64,000 bases of DNA from SLST01 sp046538735 (GCA_046538735.1 JBKHII010000006.1:17795-81794); one strand, 5' to 3'. Counted from the stretch's first letter, positions 43,161 to 52,539 are shown. Numbers and translations: made by a program. The notes: generated by a model from the sequence alone, not told the origin.

Positions 43161-43964
43161 ATGAAGTTTCGATTCCTGTTCATCGTTTTCAATGTCGTCA
43201 TTCTGGCGTCGTTCATGCTCATATTTCTGATGCCGGCGCTCGTGCTCGGTTGGGAGTACTCGAGCGTGTTCTGGCGAAGCAACTGGCCGGTCGGCCTCGT
43301 GTTCCTCGTCGTCCTCGCCGGTCTCAACGCGTACTTCGTCTACAACTGGAAGGTTTTCCGGCTCCTCGAGAGCGAGGAGTGGGACGCGTTGATCGACTAC
43401 CTCGAACGCGAGACGTACGAGCGCAAGCGGGTCACCAGGCAACGGGCGCGGATTCTCATCAACGCCTACGTCGTGACCGGGCGGATTGACGGTATCGCCC
43501 GGCTCGAGTCGTTCGTTCGCGAGGTCACGCCTCGTCTCGTCCCCAAACTCGCCGTGGAGCTCGGCATCCCGCACCTCCTCTCCAATGACGGCGAACGCAT
43601 GGCGGCGTACTTCGGAGACGTGAAGGATGCCCGCGGACTCGTTCAGCCGTTCTGGGTCAGGTGGTGCTACGCCTTCGCGCTCATGTCGCAGACGCGGTTC
43701 GAGGAGGCGCGCGGCGAGCTTTCTGCGTTGCTTCAGGAGACGAAGGATCCGCTGCTCGGCGCGCTCACCGCGCATATGCTCGAACCGTTTGGTTCGCAGA
43801 ACGAACAGACGGCTCAGCTGGTGAGCGAAGCTCGGGCCGAGCTCCGGTCCCGGTACACGCCGAGCAGATTGGACCGCGAGCTGGAACGTCAGAAGCACCG
43901 CCTCCAGGTTCTCTTCCTTTCTTCACGCATCGAGGAGGCCCGGGACTGGGTCTTTAGGAGCTAG
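43161..43964 (+). CDS. Two-TM protein with TPR-like cytoplasmic domain, unknown
   Basis: A 267-residue protein with two N-terminal membrane helices (about 5-30 and 42-62). A helical soluble part follows with TPR-like periodicity ('ESEEWDALIDYLERETYERKRVTRQRARILINAYVVTGRIDGI', 'FALMSQTRFEEARGELSALLQETKDPLLGALTAHML'). I do not recognise the family. It is 7 bp upstream of the aminotransferase gene, whose function does not explain it. The soluble part would face the cytoplasm. Confidence 0.72.
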   Translation: MKFRFLFIVFNVVILASFMLIFLMPALVLGWEYSSVFWRSNWPVGLVFLVVLAGLNAYFVYNWKVFRLLESEEWDALIDYLERETYERKRVTRQRARILINAYVVTGRIDGIARLESFVREVTPRLVPKLAVELGIPHLLSNDGERMAAYFGDVKDARGLVQPFWVRWCYAFALMSQTRFEEARGELSALLQETKDPLLGALTAHMLEPFGSQNEQTAQLVSEARAELRSRYTPSRLDRELERQKHRLQVLFLSSRIEEARDWVFRS

Positions 43965-43971
43965 AATCACC

Positions 43972-45186
43972 ATGAGGTCAATACCGAAGTCTCAGAAGCT
44001 GGCAGACGTCTGCTACGACATCCGTGGACCGGTCCTCTCGGAGGCGAAACGCCTCGAGGAGGAAGGCTACCGTATACTCAAGCTCAACATCGGGAACACC
44101 GCGCCGTTCGATCTGAACGCGCCGGACGAGCTCTTCCACGACGTCATTCTGAACCTGCGCGACAGCCAGGGCTACTGCGACAGCAAGGGACTCTTTTCGG
44201 CCCGGAAGGCGGTGATGCAGTACTACCAACAGCGCGACGTTCCGGAGGTCGAGATCGAGGACATCTACATCGGCAACGGCGTGAGCGAGCTCATCGTGAT
44301 GTCGATGCAGGGCCTGCTCAACAACGGAGACGAGATGCTCCTCCCGGCGCCCGACTATCCGCTCTGGACCGCGGCCGTGCGGCTCTCCGGCGGCACGCCG
44401 GTGCACTATCGGTGCGACGAGCAGTCCGACTGGCTGCCGGACCTCGACGACATTCGCAGCAAGGTCGGCGACAAGACCCGCGGGATCGTGGTCATCAATC
44501 CGAACAATCCGACCGGAGCGGTCTATCCGCGCGAGACGCTGGAGGCGATTCACGAGATCGCCGCGGAGCACGACCTGATGGTCTTCGCCGACGAAATCTA
44601 CGACAAGATCGTCTACGACGACACCGAGCACGTGACCATGGCAAGTATCTGCACGGATCTCGTCTGCATCAGCTTCGGCGGGTTATCAAAGAACTACCGC
44701 GCCCCCGGTTTTCGCGCGGGGTGGATGCTGCTCTCGGGCCGAAAGCTTCAGGCCAACGGCTACCGCGAAGGGCTCGACATGCTCGCGAACATGCGTCTGT
44801 GCAGTAACGTCCCGTCTCAGTACGCGATCCAGACGGCGCTCGGCGGCTACCAGAGCATCAACGACCTCGTGATCAAGGGGGGGCGCCTGCGCGACCAGCG
44901 CGACGTTGCGTGGGAGGCGATCACGCAGATTCCGGGGGTCTCTTGCGTGAAGCCGAAGGGCGCGCTCTACCTCTTCCCGCGGCTCGACCCCGAACGCTTC
45001 AACATCCGGGACGACGCGCGCTTCGCGCTCGACCTGCTGCGCGAGAAGCGCATTCTCATCGTCCAGGGTACGGGATTCAACTGGCCCACACCCGACCACT
45101 TCAGACTCGTGTTCCTCCCGAACGAGGAAGTCCTCGCCGAGGCGATGGTGGGATTGCGCGACTTCCTGTCGTGGTATCGGCAGTAG
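43972..45186 (+). CDS. AlaA-like glutamate-pyruvate aminotransferase
   Basis: PLP fold-type I enzyme, 404 residues. The Lys that binds PLP is in 'SFGGLSKNYRAPGFRAGWM', close to the AlaA/AlaC sequence. Other marks are 'VINPNNPTGAVYPRETL', 'ADEIYDKIVYDD' and 'FRLVFLPNEEVL' near the C-terminal Arg that binds the carboxylate. It probably makes alanine from pyruvate and glutamate. The N-terminus ('SQKLADVCYDIRGPVLSEAKRLEEEG') also resembles AlaA. Confidence 0.88.
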   Translation: MRSIPKSQKLADVCYDIRGPVLSEAKRLEEEGYRILKLNIGNTAPFDLNAPDELFHDVILNLRDSQGYCDSKGLFSARKAVMQYYQQRDVPEVEIEDIYIGNGVSELIVMSMQGLLNNGDEMLLPAPDYPLWTAAVRLSGGTPVHYRCDEQSDWLPDLDDIRSKVGDKTRGIVVINPNNPTGAVYPRETLEAIHEIAAEHDLMVFADEIYDKIVYDDTEHVTMASICTDLVCISFGGLSKNYRAPGFRAGWMLLSGRKLQANGYREGLDMLANMRLCSNVPSQYAIQTALGGYQSINDLVIKGGRLRDQRDVAWEAITQIPGVSCVKPKGALYLFPRLDPERFNIRDDARFALDLLREKRILIVQGTGFNWPTPDHFRLVFLPNEEVLAEAMVGLRDFLSWYRQ

Positions 45187-45224
45187 CGGGTCGGGAGCGA
45201 GCAGACGCCGCGCCGCGCGCACCC

Positions 45225-45252
45225 TTGATACCGATTCCCGTTCTGCTATAAT
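45225..45252 (+). promoter_or_regulatory. Promoter of gltX-glyS-tyrS (leaderless layout)
   Basis: TTGATA (45225-45230), 16 bp, perfect TATAAT (45247-45252). The ATG of gltX begins at 45260, about where transcription should start, and no Shine-Dalgarno sequence precedes it. Confidence 0.7.
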
Positions 45253-45259
45253 CGCCGAA

Positions 45260-46720
45260 ATGACGGTACGAGTGAGATACGCGCCCTCGCCCACGGGGCT
45301 CCAGCACGTGGGGAGCGTTCGTACGGCCCTCTTCGACTACCTTTACGCGCGCTCCCAGGGCGGATCGTTCGTGCTTCGGATCGAGGACACCGACCAGGAG
45401 CGGTACGACGAGCGCGCGCTCCAGGACATCTACGACACCTTCGCGTGGCTCGGAATCCGGTGGGACGAGGGGCCGGACGTGGGCGGCCCGCACGGTCCCT
45501 ACGTCCAGACCGAGCGCTCCGAGCTCTACACCGCGCACGCCCAACGTCTGCTCGAGAGCGGGTGGGCGTACTACGCGTACGATACCGCCGAGGAGCTCAA
45601 GGCACAGCGCGAGGCCGCGGAAGGGAAGGGCGGATACGATCGGAAGTTCAGAGACATGCCCGCGGACGAGCTCGCCCGGTACGCCGAGCGCGGCATCACG
45701 CCCGTTGTCCGCTTCAAAGTGCCGCTCGAGGGCGCGACCGCCTTCACGGACGCCGTACTGGGCGAGATGAGCTGGGAGAATGCCGACGTCATACCCGACC
45801 CCGTCCTCCTGAAGTCGGACGGGCTTCCGACCTATCACCTCGCCGCGGTCGTGGACGACCATCTCATGGAGATCACACACGTCCTCCGGGGCCCCGAGTG
45901 GGTGCCGTCGGCGCCGCTCCATGTCCTTCTCTACCAGGCGTTCGGCTGGACGCCTCCGACGTTCTGTCATCTCCCGCTCGTCGTGGGAGACGACGGCAAG
46001 AAGCTCAGCAAGCGCCACGGCTCCACGCGCGTGCTCGAGTTCCGCGAGCGCGGATATCTGCCCGAGGCGCTCATCAACTATCTCGCGCGTCTGGGCTGGA
46101 GTTACGACGACAAGCAGGAGATCTTCTCGCGCGACGAGCTCGAGCGGGTCTTCTCGCTCGACAAGGTGAACAAGGCGCCGGCGATCTTCGACTACAAGAA
46201 GCTCGAGTGGCTCAACGGCCACTACATCCGCGAGCGCTCGGTCGAGAGCCTCTGCGAGGAGATCCTCCCCTTCGTGCAGAAGGCCGGACTCGTGGGCGAT
46301 CCCCCATCGGAGGAGGAACGCACCGTCGTGGAGGCAGCGGTACCGCTGATCCAGGAGCGTCTCAAGTACCTGGCGGACGCCCCCGAGCTGATCCGCTTCC
46401 TTTTCGAGGAGCCGGGCGAGTTCGACCTGGACGAGATGGTGCCGAAGAAGCTCGACCGCGCGCAGACCTCGGCGCTCCTCGAGCAGCTCGTGCCGCTCGT
46501 GCCGGAGATCCCCGGTATGACGGACGAGGAGAACGAGGAGCTCTTCCGCGCGAAGGCGGCAGAGCTCGAGACGAAGCTCGGCAACCTCTTGATGCCGCTT
46601 CGCGTCGCGGTGACCGGAAGCCGTGTCTCGCCGCCGCTTTTCGGCTCGATTCGGCTTCTCGGCGCCGAGCGTGCGAGCGCACGAGTCGAGCATGCACTAC
46701 AGCGATTGAAGGAGTCATAA
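45260..46720 (+). CDS. gltX: Glutamyl-tRNA synthetase
   Basis: Class I synthetase of 486 residues. The HIGH-type motif is in 'RYAPSPTGLQHVGSVRTALF', with 'RIEDTDQERY' and 'GPHGPYVQTER', and KMSKS is 'GKKLSKRHG'. The C-terminal anticodon-binding helices end at 'ARVEHALQRLKES'. The mRNA appears leaderless. It is followed by glyS and tyrS in overlapping frames, a three-synthetase transcript. Whether it is discriminating or also charges tRNA-Gln cannot be told. Confidence 0.96.
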   Translation: MTVRVRYAPSPTGLQHVGSVRTALFDYLYARSQGGSFVLRIEDTDQERYDERALQDIYDTFAWLGIRWDEGPDVGGPHGPYVQTERSELYTAHAQRLLESGWAYYAYDTAEELKAQREAAEGKGGYDRKFRDMPADELARYAERGITPVVRFKVPLEGATAFTDAVLGEMSWENADVIPDPVLLKSDGLPTYHLAAVVDDHLMEITHVLRGPEWVPSAPLHVLLYQAFGWTPPTFCHLPLVVGDDGKKLSKRHGSTRVLEFRERGYLPEALINYLARLGWSYDDKQEIFSRDELERVFSLDKVNKAPAIFDYKKLEWLNGHYIRERSVESLCEEILPFVQKAGLVGDPPSEEERTVVEAAVPLIQERLKYLADAPELIRFLFEEPGEFDLDEMVPKKLDRAQTSALLEQLVPLVPEIPGMTDEENEELFRAKAAELETKLGNLLMPLRVAVTGSRVSPPLFGSIRLLGAERASARVEHALQRLKES

Positions 46721-48072
46721 TGTCGGAACCGGTTGCAGATCCTAAGCTCATGGATACTCTCGTGTCGCTGTGCAAGCGGCGAGGCTTCATCTTCCAGTCG
46801 TCGGATATCTACGGCGGCCTCTCCTCGGCGTGGGACTACGGTCCGCTTGGCTGCGAGCTGAAGAACCGCGTGCAGCGATTCTGGTGGCGCGAGATGACGC
46901 AGCTGCACGACAATATCGTGGGGCTGGACGCGGCGATCATGATGCACCCGCGCGTCTGGGAGGCGAGCGGCCACGTGGAGAACTTCGACGATCTACTCGT
47001 TGAAGACACGGTCACGAACGAGCGGTTTCGCTTCGATCACCTGACCGAGGAACAGCGAAACACGATGACGAGCCCCGCGGGGAACCCGCTCTCCGCGCCG
47101 CGCAAGTTCAACCTCATGTTCAAGACGAGCATGGGCGCGGTCGAAGAGTCGTCGCAGATCGTCTTTCTCCGGCCGGAGACGGCGCAGGGCATCTACGTGA
47201 ACTTCAAGAACGTCGTGCAATCGTCGCGCGTGAGGATCCCCTTCGGGATCGCGCAGGTCGGCAAAGCGTTCCGGAACGAGATCGTCACGAAGAACTTCAT
47301 CTTCCGGACCTGCGAGTTCGAGCAGATGGAGATGCAGTACTTCATCCACCCATCCGAGGACGAGCAGTGGTTCGAGTACTGGCGGAACGAACGGATGGAG
47401 TACTACCGCAAGCTCGGCATCCGGATGGACCGGCTGCGATGGAAGGAGCACGGTCCGGACGAACTCGCGCACTACGCGAAGGCCGCGTACGACATCGAGT
47501 ACCTCTTCCCGTTCGGGTGGAGCGAGCTCGAGGGCGTGCACAACCGCACCGACTACGACCTCTCGCGCCACGCGGAGTACTCCGGCAAGGATCTCGCCTA
47601 TCTGGACGACTCGCGCGGGAACGAGCGCTACATCCCGTACATCATCGAGACGTCGGCGGGGCTCACGCGCGCGGTGCTCATGGTGCTCGCGGACGCGTAC
47701 GAGGAGGAGGAGGTCGGCGAGAACGATACGCGGACGGTCCTCCGCTTCCACCCGACGGTCGCTCCGGTGACGGTCGGTGTCTTCCCGCTCGTCAAGAAAG
47801 ACGGGCTCGCCGAGCTCGCCCGCAAGATAGAGCGGGAGCTCCGCGAGGAGTTCTCAACCTTCTACGACCAGGGCGGGGCAATCGGCCGGCGCTACCGGCG
47901 TCAGGACGAGATCGGTACGCCGTACTGCATTACGGTAGACTACGACACGAAGGAAGACGACACCGTGACGCTGCGGTTCCGCGACTCGATGGAGCAGGTT
48001 CGCATCCCGGTTTCGCAGATTGCCGGCCGCATCCGCGAAGAGAACGCGAAGTACCGGCGGGTGGGTGCATGA
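46720..48072 (+). CDS. glyS: Glycyl-tRNA synthetase, single-chain type
   Basis: 450 residues from ATG 46720, which shares its A with the gltX stop (TAATG); GAAGGAG lies 5 bp upstream. This is the dimeric eukaryote/archaea-like class II form, not the alpha2beta2 GlyQ/GlyS. Motifs: 'GFIFQSSDIYGGLSSAWDYGPLG', motif 2 'FRNEIVTKNFIFRTCEFEQMEMQYF', 'ETSAGLTRAVLMVL' and the anticodon-binding domain 'VAPVTVGVFPL'. A much longer open frame that runs in from inside gltX is only a shadow. Confidence 0.96.
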   Translation: MSEPVADPKLMDTLVSLCKRRGFIFQSSDIYGGLSSAWDYGPLGCELKNRVQRFWWREMTQLHDNIVGLDAAIMMHPRVWEASGHVENFDDLLVEDTVTNERFRFDHLTEEQRNTMTSPAGNPLSAPRKFNLMFKTSMGAVEESSQIVFLRPETAQGIYVNFKNVVQSSRVRIPFGIAQVGKAFRNEIVTKNFIFRTCEFEQMEMQYFIHPSEDEQWFEYWRNERMEYYRKLGIRMDRLRWKEHGPDELAHYAKAAYDIEYLFPFGWSELEGVHNRTDYDLSRHAEYSGKDLAYLDDSRGNERYIPYIIETSAGLTRAVLMVLADAYEEEEVGENDTRTVLRFHPTVAPVTVGVFPLVKKDGLAELARKIERELREEFSTFYDQGGAIGRRYRRQDEIGTPYCITVDYDTKEDDTVTLRFRDSMEQVRIPVSQIAGRIREENAKYRRVGA

Positions 48073-49313
48073 ACCACGCGCTCGAGACGCTGAAGGAGCG
48101 CGGCTTCTTCGCGCAGTGCACGGACGTGGAAGCGCTCTCGCGGCTGATGGACGAGGGACCGGTCTCGTTCTACGTGGGGATCGACCCAACCGGGAGCAGC
48201 CTCCACATCGGGCACCTCGTTCCGCTCTACGCGATGGCGCACCTCGCGAAGGCGGGCCACGAACCGGTGGCGCTCGTGGGCGGCGGCACGGCGCGGATCG
48301 GCGACCCTTCGGGCAAGACCGAGATGCGGAAGATGCTTACCGTGGAGCAGATCAACGAGAACGTCGCGTCGATCCGGAAGCAGATCGAGGCGTTTCTCGC
48401 GTCGGCCCAGACCACGCCCAAGGTCGTCAACAACGCCGACTGGCTCGCCGAGCTCAACTACATCGAGTTCCTGCGCGACATCGGGCGCCACTTCTCGGTC
48501 AACCGAATGCTGACCTTCGAGACGTACAAGATGCGACTCGAGACCGGGCTCTCATTCATCGAATTCAACTACCAGCTCCTGCAGAGCTTCGACTTCCTCG
48601 AGCTGTACCGCAACCACGGCGTGCGGCTCCAGATCGGCGGCGACGACCAGTGGGGCAACATCGTCGCCGGCGTGGATCTCACGCGGCGCGTTGAGGGTGC
48701 CGAGGTCTACGGGCTTACCTTTCCGCTCGTCACGCGTGCGGACGGCAGGAAGATGGGCAAGACCGAATCGGGCGCGATCTTCCTCGATGCGGTGCTCGTG
48801 AGCCCGTACGAGATGTTCCAGTACTGGCGGAACGTCCCGGACGCGGACGTGGAGCACTTTCTGCTGACGTACACGTTCCTCCCGGTGGAGGAGTGCCGGC
48901 GACTCGGCTCGTACCGCGATCGAAAGATCAACGAGGCGAAGGAGACGCTCGCCGTTGAGGCAACGGCGATCATCCACGGCCGCGAAGAAGCCGAGAAGGC
49001 GCGCGAAGCGGCGCGATCCGCCTTCGGCGGCCCTGCCGGAGCACCCGTCGGCGGGGTGGATGCGATCCCCGACGTCACGATCCCCGCGACCGAGCTCGAA
49101 GCCGGGATCGGCGTGCTCGACCTCTTCGCGCGCACGAGCCTCTGCGCCTCACGGAGCGAGGCCCGCCGGCTCGTCCAGCAGGGCGGCGCGCGCATCAACG
49201 ACACACAGGTCACCGATATCGACGCGCAGATCGACTCGAGCTGGGCCGAGGAGGGCGAGCTCCTCCTGCGCGCCGGGAAGAAGCGCTACTTCCGAGTGAT
49301 CGTGGGTGGCTGA
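48069..49313 (+). CDS. tyrS: Tyrosyl-tRNA synthetase
   Basis: Class I synthetase of 414 residues from ATG 48069 (ATGA overlap with glyS). HIGH is in 'GIDPTGSSLHIGHLVPLYAM', followed by 'GDPSGKTEMR', 'QIGGDDQWGNIVAG' and the KMSKS-type 'GRKMGKTESG'. The C-terminal S4 RNA-binding domain is 'LFARTSLCASRSEARRLVQQGGARIND'. It completes the Glu-Gly-Tyr synthetase series. Confidence 0.96.
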   Translation: MNHALETLKERGFFAQCTDVEALSRLMDEGPVSFYVGIDPTGSSLHIGHLVPLYAMAHLAKAGHEPVALVGGGTARIGDPSGKTEMRKMLTVEQINENVASIRKQIEAFLASAQTTPKVVNNADWLAELNYIEFLRDIGRHFSVNRMLTFETYKMRLETGLSFIEFNYQLLQSFDFLELYRNHGVRLQIGGDDQWGNIVAGVDLTRRVEGAEVYGLTFPLVTRADGRKMGKTESGAIFLDAVLVSPYEMFQYWRNVPDADVEHFLLTYTFLPVEECRRLGSYRDRKINEAKETLAVEATAIIHGREEAEKAREAARSAFGGPAGAPVGGVDAIPDVTIPATELEAGIGVLDLFARTSLCASRSEARRLVQQGGARINDTQVTDIDAQIDSSWAEEGELLLRAGKKRYFRVIVGG

Positions 49314-50922
49314 CCGGGGCGCGCGAGCCATTCGAACGCCGCTCGCCGCGGCCGCGGGAACCGCGCTCATTCTCGCGGCCTGGGCGATCGCGTCTCGGCT
49401 GATCGGTGCGGAGATCATCCTCCCCACGCCGCTCGAGACGCTCCTCTCGCTCGCCTCCGCGCTCGGATCGCCCGCCTTCTTCCTCCACCTCGCCGCGACG
49501 CTGCTCAGGGCGCTCGCCGGCTTCGGCATCGCATTCGCGCTCGGGCTCGGCTGGGGGCTCCTCTCCGGCACGAGACACGGCGCAGGAGACGTGCTGCGTC
49601 CCGCGCTCGTCTTCATCCGGGCGACGCCGGTCATCGCCGTGATCCTGCTTGCGCTCATCTGGTTCCGCTCCGCCTTCGCCCCGATCTTCGTGACGTGGCT
49701 CATGGTGCTTCCGGTCGTCGTGGAGAACGTCGCAACCGGCGCGCGCGCCGCCTCCGGTGAGCTCCTCGAGATGGCGACGCTCTTCCGCGTCCCGTCCGGC
49801 AGACGGGTGCGGCAACTCACGGTGCCGGCGCTGCGCCCGTACCTCTTCGCGTCCGCGCACTCGGGCCTCGGGATGGCATTCAAGGTGACGGTGGCGGCGG
49901 AGGTGCTCGTGCAGCCGGCCCGTGCGTTGGGCGGCGCGATGCAGGAGGCGCGCTTCTACCTGGACACGCCGAGAATCCTCGCGCTCACGATCGCCGTGGT
50001 CGCGCTGAGCGCGGTTGCCGAAGCCGGGCTGCGCCTGGTGGAACGCCTGGCGCCCGGGCGGGTGCGATTCGAGCCCGCGGGCGGAGGCGAGGCGACGGCC
50101 ACGGGACCGGCGGAGCGTGCCGCGGGGAGTGGCGCGCATCGCACCGTGGCGACCACACACGCGGCCCGCGCCACGACGGGAGACGCTCCTCGCGGCGGCA
50201 CGCCGGCGGTCCGCGGCGTCACGAAGCGCTACGGCAGCAACCTCGTGCTGGACGATCTCTCGCTCGTCTTCGAACCCGGTACGGTGACGACGGTACTCGG
50301 GCCCTCGGGCTGCGGCAAGACAACGCTGCTCCGCATTCTCGCGGGACTCGAGACGCCCGATTCCGGCGGCGTGGAGGCCCCCGCAGACGACCTCGGGCCT
50401 TCGGTCGCTTTCGCCTTTCAGGAACCGCGGCTCCTGCCGTGGGCGGAGGCGGCGGCGAACGTCGCGTTCGCGCTGCCGGCGGGCGAGCAGCGGTCTCCGG
50501 CGGGGACGAACGTGCGGGGCTGGCTCGACCTCGTGCGGCTCTCCGGGCTCGAGCGATCGCTCCCGTCCACGCTGAGCGGCGGGATGCAGCAGCGGCTCGC
50601 GCTCGCCCGCGCGCTCGCCTATCCGGCGCAGACGCTCCTCCTCGACGAGCCGTTCCAGAACCTCGATCTCTCGGTGAAGCTCGACCTCGCGCGCGAGGTG
50701 CGGCGGGTGACGCACGAGAGGGTGCGGACGACCGTGATGGTGACGCACGACGTCGTGGAGGCGCTGGCGACCGGCGACGCGGTCGTGATACTCGCGGGGA
50801 GTCCGGCTCGCGTGGTGGGGAGGCGACGCGTCTCGCTCAGCGACGCAGAGCGAGACCCGCGAACCGCCGAGCACCAGTCGGCCGCAGCGGAGCTCTACGA
50901 GCTGCTTCTCTCGGCGAGGTAG
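49306..50922 (+). CDS. Single-chain NitT/TauT-type ABC importer (permease fused to ATPase)
   Basis: The 538 residues join a permease (about five to six membrane helices, 10-245, with the EAA-like loop 'GELLEMATLFRVPSGRRVRQLTVPALRPYL') to an ATPase (298-538) through an Ala/Gly/Thr-rich linker (255-298). ATPase motifs: Walker A GPSGCGKT (332-339), Q-loop 'FQEPRLLPW', signature 'LSGGMQQR' (423-430), Walker B 'TLLLDEPF' (443-450), H481. The family imports nitrate, sulfonates, taurine or thiamine precursors. No binding-protein gene is adjacent. GTG 49306 overlaps tyrS by 8 bp (GTGGCTGA). Confidence 0.88.
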   Translation: MADRGARAIRTPLAAAAGTALILAAWAIASRLIGAEIILPTPLETLLSLASALGSPAFFLHLAATLLRALAGFGIAFALGLGWGLLSGTRHGAGDVLRPALVFIRATPVIAVILLALIWFRSAFAPIFVTWLMVLPVVVENVATGARAASGELLEMATLFRVPSGRRVRQLTVPALRPYLFASAHSGLGMAFKVTVAAEVLVQPARALGGAMQEARFYLDTPRILALTIAVVALSAVAEAGLRLVERLAPGRVRFEPAGGGEATATGPAERAAGSGAHRTVATTHAARATTGDAPRGGTPAVRGVTKRYGSNLVLDDLSLVFEPGTVTTVLGPSGCGKTTLLRILAGLETPDSGGVEAPADDLGPSVAFAFQEPRLLPWAEAAANVAFALPAGEQRSPAGTNVRGWLDLVRLSGLERSLPSTLSGGMQQRLALARALAYPAQTLLLDEPFQNLDLSVKLDLAREVRRVTHERVRTTVMVTHDVVEALATGDAVVILAGSPARVVGRRRVSLSDAERDPRTAEHQSAAAELYELLLSAR

Positions 50923-51875
50923 GCCTGGTGGATCCGGGCGTTCCGGAAGTCCTCGGGGATCGTCTGCGCGGTGATGTCGGTGACCGTGAGCGATGACGGC
51001 GCATCGGTGAGACGGAACCTGCGCTTGTTCGTCGAGAAGACGAGGACCCCGCTTCGGGAGAGGATCTGCGCGCACCGGCCGAGCAGCTCGCCGTGATCGC
51101 GCTGGATGTCCAGGATGCGGTCCATCTTCTTGCTGTTCGAGAAGGTGGGCGGATCGAGCACGATGAGGTCGTACGTTGCGCCGCGCTCGCGCTCGCGCCC
51201 GAGGAAGGCGAATACATCGTCGACCTCAAACCTGTGGGCGGGCCCGGTGAATCCGTTGAGCTCCAGATTCTCCTTCGCCCACGAGGTGTACGTGTTGCTC
51301 AGGTCCACGCTGACCGTTTCGGTCGCGCCGCCGTCCGCCGCGTACACGGTGAACGAGCCGGTGTAGCTGAAGAGGTTGAGCATTCGTACCGCGCCGCGCT
51401 CGCGCATCTCGGCGGCAACGTCGCGCACGATCGCCCGCGTGAGGCGATGATCGAGGAAGAGCCCGGTGTCCAGGTAGTCGCTGAAGTTCACGCGGAATCG
51501 GAGGCCGCCCTCGTGGACGACGTCGGTGACGCTCTCGTCCGATAGCTTTTCGTACTGCTCGCCCCGGCCGGTCTTGCGACGCGTCTTGTAGAACGCTCGC
51601 TCGGGGCGAACGCCGAGCGAGCGGCGCGCCGCGTCCAGCATCCGGTCCGCGTAGATCTCGGGCGGCCCCGGTAGCTCCTTGTGCGGTGCGTGATACTCCG
51701 CGACGTGGACGTAGTCCTCGTAGAGGTCCACGACGAGCGGCACCTCCGGGATGTCGCGATCGTAGAGACGGTAGCACGAGACGCCGTTCCTGCGCGCCCA
51801 CTTCCCGAGGTGCTTCGAGCGCTTCTTGAGGCGATTCGCGAAGATCTCGACCTGGTAGTCCAGGTCACTCCCCAT
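50895..51875 (-). CDS. RlmK-like 23S rRNA methyltransferase (class I SAM)
   Basis: A 326-residue enzyme resembling the C-terminal half of E. coli RlmL/K, which makes m7G2069 in 23S rRNA. The SAM motif I is 'MLNLFSYTGSFTVYAADGGA', and the catalytic region is 'YDLIVLDPPTFSNSKKM'. Other matches are 'ERAFYKTRRKTGRGEQYEKL' and 'FSDYLDTGLFLDHR'. The N-terminal RlmL half (m2G) is absent, so it is a stand-alone RlmK/RlmI-type protein. It is coupled to rex (11-bp overlap) and overlaps the convergent ABC gene by 28 bp. Confidence 0.88.
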   Translation of the reverse strand: MGSDLDYQVEIFANRLKKRSKHLGKWARRNGVSCYRLYDRDIPEVPLVVDLYEDYVHVAEYHAPHKELPGPPEIYADRMLDAARRSLGVRPERAFYKTRRKTGRGEQYEKLSDESVTDVVHEGGLRFRVNFSDYLDTGLFLDHRLTRAIVRDVAAEMRERGAVRMLNLFSYTGSFTVYAADGGATETVSVDLSNTYTSWAKENLELNGFTGPAHRFEVDDVFAFLGRERERGATYDLIVLDPPTFSNSKKMDRILDIQRDHGELLGRCAQILSRSGVLVFSTNKRRFRLTDAPSSLTVTDITAQTIPEDFRNARIHQAYLAERSSS

Positions 51876-52503
51876 AGAGCTTCCTGATCTTCACCGAGAG
51901 AACGGCATAGCCGGACGAGAGGTCTTCCTTCTGCACGAGAACGCCGGGCGGTACCTTGAGCTTGAGGTTCGTGAAGTTCCAGATTGCCGTGATGCCCGCG
52001 TCGATGATCTGCTCCGCGACCTGCTGCGCGACGTGACTCGGAACCGTGAGGATGGCGATCGAGGCCGAGAGCCTGCCCACACGGTCGGGCAACTCGTCCA
52101 GGTGGTAGATCGGTTTCCCGTTCACGATCTGTCCGACTTTCGCTTGGTCGGTATCGAAGCCGGCGACGATGCTCAGCCCGCGGCGCGGGAACTCGGCGTA
52201 GCCCATCAGCGCCGTTGCGAGGCTTCCGGCACCCACGATGATCGCGCGGTGGTCGTGGTCCCAGTGGAGGAAGCTGTAGATGGCGTCGATCAGCTCCTGA
52301 ACGGGAAAGCCGATTCGCGGCCTCCCCACGATGCCGGTGATTGCGAGGTCCTTGCGGACCTGAATCGGCTCGAGCTCGAGCTCCTCGGCGATGACCGTTC
52401 CCGAGATGAACTCCCGGCCCTCGCGCTGCGCGTTCTCGATCACGTGGAGATACGATGGGAGGCGCTTGATCGTGGGCAGGCTGGCGAGCTTGGTTCCTCT
52501 CAT
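51865..52503 (-). CDS. rex: Redox-sensing transcriptional repressor Rex
   Basis: Rex senses the NADH/NAD ratio and represses fermentation and respiration genes. The 212 residues have the winged-helix DNA-binding part (1-80, 'LPTIKRLPSYLHVIENAQREG', 'LELEPIQVRKDLAITGIVGRPRIGFPV') and a Rossmann domain with 'IIVGAGSLATALMGYAEF'. The domain-swapped C-terminal helix is 'LSSGYAVLSVKIRKLYG'. GAGGAG precedes the ATG. No clear Rex operator is visible near its own promoter. Confidence 0.95.
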   Translation of the reverse strand: MRGTKLASLPTIKRLPSYLHVIENAQREGREFISGTVIAEELELEPIQVRKDLAITGIVGRPRIGFPVQELIDAIYSFLHWDHDHRAIIVGAGSLATALMGYAEFPRRGLSIVAGFDTDQAKVGQIVNGKPIYHLDELPDRVGRLSASIAILTVPSHVAQQVAEQIIDAGITAIWNFTNLKLKVPPGVLVQKEDLSSGYAVLSVKIRKLYGE

Positions 52504-52539
52504 GGTGTGGTGCTCCTCGAAGGCGTGGGCCTTGGCAGG

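Noticed and set aside
45445..46719. Plus-strand open frame running from inside gltX into glyS (875 codons)
   Set aside because: Only the part from 46720 encodes glycyl-tRNA synthetase; the upstream part is an Arg/Ala/Gly-rich shadow of gltX and would require discarding the gltX frame.
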